A stretch of DNA of 5,159 bases from a bacterium. Lineage in GTDB: Bacteria; Planctomycetota; UBA1135; UBA2386. The first letter of the stretch is position 1. Every line of letters begins with the position of its first letter. Shown piece by piece: positions 1-5,159 of this stretch. The notes beneath the pieces were generated by a model. That model was given only the letters and a program-made list of their open reading frames with translations, had not been told where the DNA came from and searched no databases. Where the stretch lies: NCBI GenBank assembly GCA_011051855.1, contig DRKG01000058.1:1-5159 (forward strand), in the 5' to 3' direction. Made by a program: the position numbers and the translations under genes.

Positions 1-414
1 GACCGCGACGCCGCCCGCGCGCGGCTGCGCATGGAACTCGAACGCGAGCCGACGACCAGCGAACTGGCCCAGGCGATGGGTGTCTCCGAGGAGGTGCTGT
101 TGCGCTGCCCGGATTCGGCAGTGCTGCGCTCGGTGCACGCCACCGATCGGGATGCCGACACGGGCCGCTGTGAGGACCTCGCCGACCAGGAGAGCGAGTC
201 GCCGATCGAGGCGATCACCCGTCAGGAATTGCTGGAGAAGGTCAAGCGCCACCTCGACCCGGTCGAATGGCGCGTGTTGAAGCTGCACTACCTCGACGGC
301 CTGACCGGCCGCCAGGTCGCGCAGCGCATGCGCCTGTCGGCATCGCGCATCTGCCAGATCCACGTGCAGGTGCTCGAACGGCTCAAGCAGGAGTTGACCG
401 CCGAGGCGGTCTGA
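1..414 (+). CDS. RNA polymerase sigma factor, FliA/WhiG-like, C-terminal part (5' truncated)
   Basis: The reading frame is open from base 1 (DRDAARARLRMELEREP...) and ends at TGA 412-414. The ATG at 31 is therefore internal and the true start lies upstream of the window. The visible 137 residues match the C-terminal half of a sigma-70-family factor. Residues 1-35 look like region 3, with the ELxREPTxxELAxxMGVS pattern. An acidic linker follows at about 50-72. Region 4 spans about 75-132 and its helix-turn-helix (LTGRQVAQRMRLSASRICQIH) would contact the -35 element. The SxSRICQIH ending of the recognition helix and the region 3/4 spacing are typical of the FliA/WhiG class rather than of ECF factors, which lack region 3. 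FliA-type factors classically direct flagellar and chemotaxis genes, but no flagellar gene is visible here, so the regulon is inferred only from the family. lysA follows after 21 nt, probably in the same operon. Regions 1-2 cannot be seen. Confidence 0.85.
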   Translation, partial: DRDAARARLRMELEREPTTSELAQAMGVSEEVLLRCPDSAVLRSVHATDRDADTGRCEDLADQESESPIEAITRQELLEKVKRHLDPVEWRVLKLHYLDGLTGRQVAQRMRLSASRICQIHVQVLERLKQELTAEAV

Positions 415-435
415 CCGGGAGTCCCACACCGCGAC

Positions 436-1704
436 ATGGACAGCGCTCCGGGTTCGGGTTCTCCGCACTTCCATCTCCGGGGCGGCGAGCTGTGTTGCGA
501 AGGCGTCGCTCTGCCTTCGCTGGTCGAGCAGTTCGGCAGCCCGCTCTACGTCTACAGCGCGGCCACCGTCAGAGAACGCGTGGCGCGATTGCGGGCCGCG
601 TTCGGCGAACGCGCGCACCTTTGCTACGCGGTCAAGGCGAATCCCAATCTGCACCTGTTGCGGTTGCTGCACGATCTCGGCTGTGGCTTCGATCTGGTCA
701 GCGGCGGGGAACTCGAGCGGCTCCGCGCGGCGAGCCTGCCGACGGCCCGGTCGGTGTTCGCCGGCGTCGGCAAGGAACCGTGGGAGATCGACGCGGCGGT
801 CGCTGCCGGGATCCTGTTCTTCAACGTCGAGTCGCCGCACGAACTGCCGTTGCTGGCCGCTGCCGGGGCGCGCGGCGGACGGGCGGTGCAGGTGGCGCTC
901 CGGCTGAATCCCGACGTCGACGCGGGCACGCACGCCTACATCAGCACCGGCAAGGACGAGAACAAGTTCGGCGTGGCGATCGATCGCGCCGGTGCGATCG
1001 TCGACGCGATCGTCGCCGACCCGTGGCTCGAACTGGTCGGCTACCACGTGCATCTCGGCAGCCAGTTGCAGACGGCCGCCCCCTACGCGGCGGCGCTCGC
1101 GCGGGTCACGGCGTTCGTCGATCAGGATCCGCGGCGTGCCGAGGGCGTGCGCTACTACGACCTCGGCGGAGGCTTCGGAATCGGCTACGGGCGTGGCGAA
1201 GAACTCGATGTGGAGGCCGTCGCGCAGGCGGTGCAGCCGCAACTGGCGGCCCGCGGGTGGACGCCGGTGATCGAGCCCGGTCGGTATCTGCTCGGAGACG
1301 CCGGCATCCTGGTGACGACCGTGCTCGGCGAGAAGGCACAGGGCAAGGCGCGTTTCCTGCTGGTGGACGCCGCGATGAACGACCTGCTGCGGCCGGCCCT
1401 CTACCAGGCCGAACACCCGATCGTGGCGGTCGCGCCGCGCGCCGATGCGGACGAGGTCGAGGTCGACGTGGTCGGTCCGGTGTGCGAGACCAGTGACTTT
1501 CTCGGTCGCGGCCGTCGCCTGCCGCGCTGCCGAGCGGGCGACCTGCTGGCGGTGCTCGCCGCCGGCGCGTACGGTGCCAGCATGGCGTCGAACTACAACA
1601 CCCGTCGCCGTCCCGCCGAAGTGCTGGTCGACGGCGATCAGGTGCGCCGGATCCGGCGGCGGGAGACGTTTGCCCAACTGTTCGAGAACGAGGTCGAAGC
1701 ATGA
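436..1704 (+). CDS. lysA: Diaminopimelate decarboxylase
   Basis: This enzyme converts meso-2,6-diaminopimelate to L-lysine and CO2 using pyridoxal phosphate, the last step of the DAP pathway, in the cytoplasm. It is a fold-type III enzyme that normally works as a homodimer. All hallmarks are visible in 422 residues, the usual family length. YAVKAN contains the Schiff-base lysine K67. HVHLGSQ is at 204-210, and the glycine-rich phosphate-binding loop GGGFG at 244-248. EPGR is at 280-283. The C-terminal barrel carries GPVCET with catalytic C350, and AGAYG (Y379) is followed by SNYNTRRRPAEVLVDG. The N-terminal barrel covers about residues 45-290 and flanking beta-sheet segments the rest. The ATG at 436 gives the normal N-terminus (HFHLRGGELxCEGVxL); a GGGAG at 417-421 lies 14 nt upstream, rather far for a ribosome site. 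The stop overlaps the next start (ATGA), implying translational coupling. Substitution as an ornithine or arginine decarboxylase is unlikely given the CET and ENKFG signatures. Confidence 0.97.
   Translation: MDSAPGSGSPHFHLRGGELCCEGVALPSLVEQFGSPLYVYSAATVRERVARLRAAFGERAHLCYAVKANPNLHLLRLLHDLGCGFDLVSGGELERLRAASLPTARSVFAGVGKEPWEIDAAVAAGILFFNVESPHELPLLAAAGARGGRAVQVALRLNPDVDAGTHAYISTGKDENKFGVAIDRAGAIVDAIVADPWLELVGYHVHLGSQLQTAAPYAAALARVTAFVDQDPRRAEGVRYYDLGGGFGIGYGRGEELDVEAVAQAVQPQLAARGWTPVIEPGRYLLGDAGILVTTVLGEKAQGKARFLLVDAAMNDLLRPALYQAEHPIVAVAPRADADEVEVDVVGPVCETSDFLGRGRRLPRCRAGDLLAVLAAGAYGASMASNYNTRRRPAEVLVDGDQVRRIRRRETFAQLFENEVEA
1690..1693 (+). promoter_or_regulatory. Ribosome binding site for the small lipoprotein gene
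   Basis: A GAGG inside the last codons of lysA sits 7 nt before the ATG at 1701. It supports this short gene as really translated, in addition to coupling through the ATGA overlap with the lysA stop. Confidence 0.5.
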
Positions 1705-1868
1705 AGCGTCCGCGCCGCCGTCGTTGCGTCATGTTCCTGGTGGGAGGCCTGTGCCTTGCGCCCCTGAGCTCGTGTGGCCTGCTGATCGACGAGTTCATCC
1801 AGCTCGATCAGGCGGGCCCGATGCTCGCCGAGGCAGTCGCGCCGGCGGCGACGGTCGATCACCCCTGA
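1701..1868 (+). CDS. Small lipoprotein downstream of lysA (55 aa)
   Basis: A short gene overlapping lysA by ATGA. The product starts with a strongly basic n-region (MKRPRRRR), then a hydrophobic stretch (VMFLVGGLCLAPL) ending in the lipobox LSSC. Signal peptidase II should cleave before C25 and the cysteine should be lipidated. That leaves a mature peptide of only 31 residues (CGLLIDEFIQ..., ending TVDHP). Residue +2 is Gly, so by the general rule for enterobacteria it would not be retained at the inner membrane by an Asp signal; the rule may differ here. In gammaproteobacteria a tiny lipoprotein (LptM/YifL, mature start CGLKGPLY) commonly neighbours lysA. This one shares the size, the CGL start and the location but lacks the KGPLY signature and lies after lysA rather than before it. 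I therefore do not assign that name. The next gene begins 2 nt after its stop. The function is unknown; the call as a lipoprotein is fairly safe, its role is not. Confidence 0.75.
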   Translation: MKRPRRRRCVMFLVGGLCLAPLSSCGLLIDEFIQLDQAGPMLAEAVAPAATVDHP

Positions 1869-1870
1869 GC

Positions 1871-2233
1871 ATGGTTTCGGCGCGCTTGCTCGAAGTGCTG
1901 ACGCGCGGAGATGGTGCCGGTGCGTTCGCTGGTGACGACGCGGTGGATGGCTGCGCCGAGCATCCGGTGTGTGGCGATCGCGTGCAGTTGAGTGTGCGTC
2001 GCGACGGCGATCGCGTGCTCGCCGTGCGCTGGCGGGCGAGTGGCTGTCCGGCGGTCACGGCGGTCGCCGCGTTGTGCGCGAAGGTGCTGTGCGACGTGCC
2101 GCGCGCGGAGGTCGCACCTGTGCTGCAGGCGGCGATCGCCGCGCACGGTGGACTCGCGCGCCACGAACGCCACGCCGAGTCGGTCGTGCTGCGCGCCCTC
2201 GACGATGCCCTCGTCGGCGCGGGCGGAGGTTGA
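1871..2233 (+). CDS. NifU/IscU-like iron-sulfur scaffold-family protein lacking the third ligand cysteine
   Basis: A 120-residue protein with the fold signature of the NifU N-terminal/IscU family, whose members assemble Fe-S clusters on three cysteines and pass them to target proteins. HPVCGDRVQLSV (residues 31-42) matches the first ligand motif with C34 and the conserved following Asp, D36. RASGCPAVTAVAALC (55-69) matches the second, with C59. The third motif, normally H-C-S/A near the C-terminus, appears as RHAESVVLRAL (100-110): H101 is kept but Ala stands where Cys is expected. Other cysteines (C28, C69, C74) are not at family ligand positions. It may be a degenerate scaffold, use another ligand, or have a related non-assembly role. 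No cysteine desulfurase (IscS/SufS/NifS) is in the window. The ATG at 1871 has no good Shine-Dalgarno but begins 2 nt after the lipoprotein stop, so translational coupling is likely. TTG 1886 or GTG 1895 are weaker alternative starts. Confidence 0.75.
   Translation: MVSARLLEVLTRGDGAGAFAGDDAVDGCAEHPVCGDRVQLSVRRDGDRVLAVRWRASGCPAVTAVAALCAKVLCDVPRAEVAPVLQAAIAAHGGLARHERHAESVVLRALDDALVGAGGG
2225..2230 (+). promoter_or_regulatory. Ribosome binding site fixing the GTG start of the sigma-54 activator
   Basis: A full GGAGGT lies inside the last codons of the NifU-like gene and 7 nt before GTG 2238. It selects this GTG over the upstream in-frame codons that would extend the open frame back to 1992 through the NifU-like gene. 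Confidence 0.8.
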
Positions 2234-2237
2234 CGTC

Positions 2238-3833
2238 GTGCGCTGGGCGGACTTTCTGCAGCGCCTGCGCGGCGATGGGCGCGATGGTGAACGGCAGCGC
2301 TGGCTGGCGATCCTGGGGCTCAACCGGCAGCTCGCCGCCGCCGACGGTCGCGCCGCGGTCCTGACGGTGCTCGTCGACGAGGCCGTGCGCCTGTTCGGCG
2401 CCGAGCGCGGGTTTCTGATCGTCCGTGCGGACAACTCCCGCGGCTACTCGGTCGAGGTCGCGCGCAGCCTCGACCGGGAGGCCGTCGCCAGGCCGGAGCG
2501 CAAGCTGTCGTCGACGATCGTGCAGCGCGTGCTCGCGGCGGGGGAAGGACTGTTCAGCGAAGATGCGCAGACCGATGCGCTCGCCGCCGCGCAGAGCGTC
2601 GCCGATTTGCGCCTGCGGTCGGTGCTATGCATGCCGCTTCGCGTCGGTGAGCAGGTGCTCGGCCTGCTCTATCTGGATCACCGGTTCCAGGCCGGCGCGT
2701 TCGGCGAGGAGGACCTGCCGTGGCTGATGGCGTTCGCCGACCAGGCCGCGATCGTGTGGCACCTGCACGGTCTGTTGGCCGAGAACGAAGCGCAGAAGGC
2801 CCAACTCGCCGAGCAGAACGAGTCGCTGCGTGCCACCGTCGCGGCGCAGGCGCGGGCGCTCGCCGATCCGGCGCCGGTGCCGGGGCGCGAGCGGTTGCGG
2901 CACCCGATGCCGTCGATCATCGGCCATTCGCCGGCGCTGCTGCGCGTGCTGCACGTGCTCGACCGCGTCGCCGATACCGAGCTGCCGGTGCTGTTGACCG
3001 GCGAGAGCGGCACCGGCAAGGAAGTCGCCGCGCGCGCGCTGCACCTGGCCGGTTCGCGCCGCCGCGGGGAGTTCGTCGGCGTCAACGTCGCGGCGATCCA
3101 GGGAGAACTGCTGGCGAGCGAGCTGTTCGGCCACCAGAAGGGCGCGTTCACCGGCGCGGACCACGATCGATCCGGTCTGCTGCGGCGCGCCGACGGCGGG
3201 ACCTTGTTCCTCGACGAGATCACCGAGATGGACGTCGAGCTGCAGGCGCAGTTGCTGCGCGCGCTCGAGGAACGGCGGGTGCGGCCGGTCGGCAGCGACC
3301 GCGAGTTCGCCATCGACGTGCGCGTGCTGGCGGCGACCAACCAGGATCCGCGCGAGGCGATCGCGCGGGGGCGCCTGCGGGAGGATCTCTACTTCCGCCT
3401 GGCCGTCGTCACCGTGCACCTGCCACCGTTGCGGGAGCGCGAGAACGACATCGACGAGCTGGCGCGCCACCTGGTGCAGGGGTTGGCGAATGAACACGGC
3501 CGGCCAGCACCGGAGTTGGGCGCGGAGTTCCTGGCGGCGCTGCGGGCGCGGCCGTGGCCCGGCAACGTGCGCCAGTTGAAGAACGAACTGCAGCGGGTGT
3601 TCGCGCTTGCCGATGCCGGCGAGTTGCGCGCAGACCAGCTCTCGCCGCCCGAGCAGGGGTCGTTCTCCGATGCGGCACCGCTCGAACTCGCGCAGTTGGA
3701 ACAGTGGGCGATCGAGCGCGCGTTGCAGCGCGCCAACGGCAACAAGGCCGAGGCGGCGCGCCTGCTCGGCATCGGTCGCCGCACCCTCTACGACAAGCTC
3801 AAAGCGCGCGGCCCGGGCGGGCGAGGCCGCTGA
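2238..3833 (+). CDS. Sigma-54-dependent transcriptional activator (GAF - AAA+ - Fis-type HTH)
   Basis: A 531-residue bacterial enhancer-binding protein that would hydrolyse ATP to open promoters held by RNA polymerase with sigma-54. Residues about 37-175 form a GAF sensor domain (from AAVLTVLVDEAVRLFGAERGFL to the YLDH and AFADQAAI segments). Residues about 176-208 are a likely coiled-coil linker rich in Glu, Gln, Ala and Leu. The AAA+ domain (about 226-460) has Walker A GESGTGKE (255-262, K261), an intact sigma-54-contacting GAFTGA loop (302-307), Walker B TLFLDE (D326, E327), sensor I ATN (366-368), arginine-finger region REDLYFRL (381-388) and sensor II WPGNVRQLKN (440-449). The Fis-type DNA-binding helix-turn-helix is at about 489-522 (NKAEAARLLGIGRRTLYDKL). 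There is no receiver domain, so it is probably controlled by a ligand or partner acting on GAF, as in the NifA, NorR and FhlA class. Only one Cys (C131) is present, so NifA-type redox Cys motifs are absent. The start is GTG with GGAGGT 7 nt upstream, 4 nt after the NifU-like gene. Confidence 0.93.
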   Translation: MRWADFLQRLRGDGRDGERQRWLAILGLNRQLAAADGRAAVLTVLVDEAVRLFGAERGFLIVRADNSRGYSVEVARSLDREAVARPERKLSSTIVQRVLAAGEGLFSEDAQTDALAAAQSVADLRLRSVLCMPLRVGEQVLGLLYLDHRFQAGAFGEEDLPWLMAFADQAAIVWHLHGLLAENEAQKAQLAEQNESLRATVAAQARALADPAPVPGRERLRHPMPSIIGHSPALLRVLHVLDRVADTELPVLLTGESGTGKEVAARALHLAGSRRRGEFVGVNVAAIQGELLASELFGHQKGAFTGADHDRSGLLRRADGGTLFLDEITEMDVELQAQLLRALEERRVRPVGSDREFAIDVRVLAATNQDPREAIARGRLREDLYFRLAVVTVHLPPLRERENDIDELARHLVQGLANEHGRPAPELGAEFLAALRARPWPGNVRQLKNELQRVFALADAGELRADQLSPPEQGSFSDAAPLELAQLEQWAIERALQRANGNKAEAARLLGIGRRTLYDKLKARGPGGRGR

Positions 3834-3969
3834 TGGGACTGTGCGGATCCTGCACAGGTGCGCGTGCGCCGCACGGTCCGCAGCGGTCGGTAGCGAGTCG
3901 TTACATGTTGTGAACGAAGAGGTTGAAGGAATGTATCGAGTTGGCATCAGGGTTGCTCCCGAGGTGGCC
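3834..3969 (+). other. Intergenic region with GC-rich dyads and the leader of the last gene
   Basis: The stretch between the activator stop and the preferred start at 3970. The first part has inverted repeats: TGCGGA (3842-3847) can pair with TCCGCA (3877-3882), enclosing a tighter hairpin CGTGC/GCACG (3863-3867 with 3871-3875). No run of T follows, so it is not a canonical intrinsic terminator, though it could slow or end transcription. From about 3895 the sequence turns less GC-rich (ACATGT palindrome at 3903-3908), as expected near a promoter or leader, but I cannot point to convincing -35/-10 or sigma-54 (-24/-12) elements. A short frame of 26 codons (3833-3913) lies here; see the findings. 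Confidence 0.4.
3916..3922 (+). promoter_or_regulatory. Possible ribosome binding site for an alternative upstream start of the last gene
   Basis: GAAGAGG lies 8 nt before ATG 3931, which is in frame with ATG 3970. This is as good as or better than the GAGG at 3961-3964 that serves 3970 with 5 nt spacing. The 13 extra codons (TAT CGA GTT ... AGG GTT GCT) use many A/T-ending codons unlike the gene proper, which is why 3970 is preferred. Confidence 0.35.
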
Positions 3970-5159
3970 ATGACGCGCTCGCCGCTCACCACCCTGCTGA
4001 CCTGTGCTCTGTCGGGCCTCCTGCTCTGTGGGCAGGCGCGCTTGCGCGGGCAGGCGGAACCGGCGGGACGGGTCGGCGGTGCTCCCCGGCTGAGCGATTG
4101 CATCGAGGCGCCGTATGCCTACGTGCGGCTCGATGGCGATTCCTCCGGTAGGAGCGGCGCGGTCGAGCGCCTGCTGGCCGATCCATCGCTCGATGCGGTG
4201 TTCGCGCCCGCACCCGCGGGGGCGCGCCCTGCCGCGCGCGGGTCGGCACGGGCGCTGGCGCTCGTGCGCGGCATGATCCGCCGGGGAGCCAGCGAACTCG
4301 AGCTGGCGATGACCGGCATCGTCGCCCGCGGCGGCCAACCGCTCTTGGTGTTGCGCGCGAGGTTGCTGCGCGAACAGGCCGACAAGCTGCGCCTGGTGCT
4401 CGAGAGTGGGGGCGAACTGCTGGAGCCGGCCCGCAAGCTCGGCGGGGCGCAGACCTACTACCTCCAGGGCGGGCGTCCCGGCCGAGCGGGCCGAGGCGGC
4501 CCCGGAGCAGCTGGCCCCGGAGCAGCTGGCCCCGGAGCAGCTGCTCCCGGAGAATGGGTCGAGTTGGCGTTGGTCGGCAACGACCTCGTCGTCGGCAACG
4601 ACGGCTCGGCGATGCGCGAGGTGCTCGATCCGCCGCGCGAGACATCCGCCGGCGGTCGTCGCGTGCTGTCGTCCGACCCGCGGTTCTTGTCGCTGCGCGA
4701 CGCCCAGGAAGTGCCGTCCGGCTCGCTGCTCGCCTATGGCGATTGGCAGCGACTCGGTCGCCGATTGCAGTCGCACCTGTCCGGTGTGCCGGCCAGCCTG
4801 ATCCGTTCGAGCGGCCTCGGGGCGGCGCGATCGGTGATGCTGGTCCTGGCGCCGGCCGACGACGCCTTCGCGGCGACGTTGTTGCTCGGGTTCGGCAGCC
4901 CGGGGCTGGATGAGGACGGGCCGGAGGAACGCGATCTCGGGGGGATCGACGGCTGGTTTGCGGCGACCAAGCCGGTGGCGGCGCGCGAGTTGTTGCGCGA
5001 ACTGCCGACCGGTGGCCTCGGCGGCATGGTGCTGTCGGTGGACCTGTCGGCGGTCGCGGCGCACTCGCCCCGCAGCTCGCATCTGGTCTGGGATCTGCGC
5101 GACGCATTCCACGACTTCGGCCTCGACTTCGATCGCAACGTGCTCGAACGCCTGGCCGC
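3970..5159 (+). CDS. Exported protein of unknown function, DUF3352-like, 3' truncated
   Basis: The frame runs open from ATG 3970 to the window end (396 codons plus 2 bases; the C-terminus is missing). MTRSPLTTLLTCALSGLLLC followed by GQA is a Sec signal peptide; cleavage after A23 (GQA) or A29 is plausible. LLLC is a poor lipobox, so a lipoprotein is less likely. After it come PYAYVRLDGD (48-57), a helical stretch with ADPSLDAVF (70-78), then a strand-rich segment (ELELAMTGIVA, PLLVLRARL, a helix, then QTYYLQGG). A Gly/Pro/Ala-rich linker (169-195) leads to WVELALVGNDLVVGND, then SDPRFLSLRDAQ and further strand segments (SVMLVLAPADDAFAATLLLGFG, GMVLSVDLS). The order 'AYVRLD', helix, then 'LVGNDLVVGND' resembles secreted DUF3352-type proteins of unknown role found in planctomycetes and myxobacteria; this is a resemblance by eye only. 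No catalytic motif is evident. ATG 3931 is an alternative start that adds 13 residues. The linker shows a codon-frame anomaly (see findings). Confidence 0.75.
   Translation, partial: MTRSPLTTLLTCALSGLLLCGQARLRGQAEPAGRVGGAPRLSDCIEAPYAYVRLDGDSSGRSGAVERLLADPSLDAVFAPAPAGARPAARGSARALALVRGMIRRGASELELAMTGIVARGGQPLLVLRARLLREQADKLRLVLESGGELLEPARKLGGAQTYYLQGGRPGRAGRGGPGAAGPGAAGPGAAAPGEWVELALVGNDLVVGNDGSAMREVLDPPRETSAGGRRVLSSDPRFLSLRDAQEVPSGSLLAYGDWQRLGRRLQSHLSGVPASLIRSSGLGAARSVMLVLAPADDAFAATLLLGFGSPGLDEDGPEERDLGGIDGWFAATKPVAARELLRELPTGGLGGMVLSVDLSAVAAHSPRSSHLVWDLRDAFHDFGLDFDRNVLERLA
4501..4552 (+). repeat. 15-bp in-frame tandem repeat (three copies plus 7 bases)
   Basis: The unit CCCGGAGCAGCTGGC occurs at 4501-4515 and 4516-4530, a third copy at 4531-4545 ends CT instead of GC, and CCCGGAG follows at 4546-4552. 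In the annotated frame it encodes PGAAG, PGAAG, PGAAA, PG, a flexible linker in the exported protein. In the +1 frame it encodes repeats of PEQLA. The unit length is a multiple of three, so copy-number change would keep the frame. Identical adjacent copies suggest recent slippage. Confidence 0.95.

Noticed and set aside
267..1496. Forward open frame of 409 codons overlapping the sigma factor and lysA
   Set aside because: It is a shifted-frame shadow of lysA, which carries all catalytic motifs; the translation is Arg/Gly-rich with no domain.
1745..1760. Sigma-54-type promoter candidate (AGGCCTG-N4-TTGCG)
   Set aside because: The GG and GC spacing is right, but only about 8 of 12 consensus positions match. 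It lies inside the lipoprotein signal-peptide codons and matches of this quality are expected by chance.
1992..2237. Upstream extension of the activator frame
   Set aside because: It overlaps the NifU-like gene and gives Arg/Cys-rich nonsense, while GTG 2238 has a perfect GGAGGT at the right distance.
3841..3882. Rho-independent terminator after the activator gene
   Set aside because: GC-rich inverted repeats are present but no T tract follows, so a canonical terminator cannot be claimed.
2625..4103. Long reverse-strand open frame (492 codons) opposite the sigma-54 activator
   Set aside because: It lies opposite a gene with every family motif intact. Its translation is Arg/Gln/Ala-rich without recognisable domains, as expected for an antisense shadow in a high-GC genome.
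4573..4602. 12-bp direct repeat GTCGGCAACGAC (4573-4584 and 4591-4602)
   Set aside because: It encodes a repeated VGND in a beta-hairpin-like segment with normal codon use; most likely a coincidence of similar protein sequence.
3901..5112. Reverse-strand open frame (403 codons) opposite the exported protein
   Set aside because: The forward frame has a signal peptide, high GC3 over nearly all its length and alternating strand and helix segments. The reverse product is low-complexity Arg/Ala/Gln with no family features.

Overview
The window is very GC-rich (roughly 70% by eye, with about 90% G/C at third codon positions in the clear genes). It reads as an ordinary chromosomal segment of a free-living, diderm-type bacterium. 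That view rests on a lipoprotein with a lipobox, a sigma-54 activator, a FliA/WhiG-class sigma factor and a Sec-exported protein. A planctomycete or a deltaproteobacterial/myxobacterial-type lineage would fit this mix, but nothing in the window fixes the taxon. I see no mobile element, CRISPR array, tRNA or rRNA.

Layout: everything convincing is on the + strand. The window opens inside a sigma-70-family gene (1-414; regions 3 and 4 only). After 21 nt comes lysA (436-1704, complete diaminopimelate decarboxylase). It overlaps by ATGA with a 55-residue lipoprotein gene (1701-1868). Two bases later is a short NifU/IscU-like gene (1871-2233). Four bases later is a GAF-AAA+-Fis sigma-54 activator (2238-3833, GTG start with a perfect GGAGGT). 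The gaps of 21, -4, 2 and 4 nt argue for one co-transcribed, translationally coupled operon. A GC-rich, dyad-containing intergenic stretch follows. The last gene encodes a large exported protein (start 3970, or 3931) that runs off the end of the window.

How the genes work together: only lysA has a firm biochemical role, the last step of lysine synthesis, where it draws on the diaminopimelate pool also used for peptidoglycan. The operon is bracketed by two transcription regulators of different classes: an alternative sigma-70-family factor and a sigma-54 activator with a GAF sensor domain. Their targets cannot be read from this window.

Most notable points: (1) in the last gene, about 78 bases around a 15-bp tandem repeat carry perfect coding-style codon usage in the +1 frame rather than the gene's own frame, pointing to a compensated pair of frameshifts, either real or from sequencing or assembly; (2) the NifU/IscU-like protein has lost the third cluster-ligand cysteine; (3) a tiny lipoprotein gene sits next to lysA, recalling the LptM-lysA neighbourhood of gammaproteobacteria without carrying its signature; (4) a possible 26-codon coupled ORF with a CxxC follows the activator gene. 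I found no convincing new multi-gene system.
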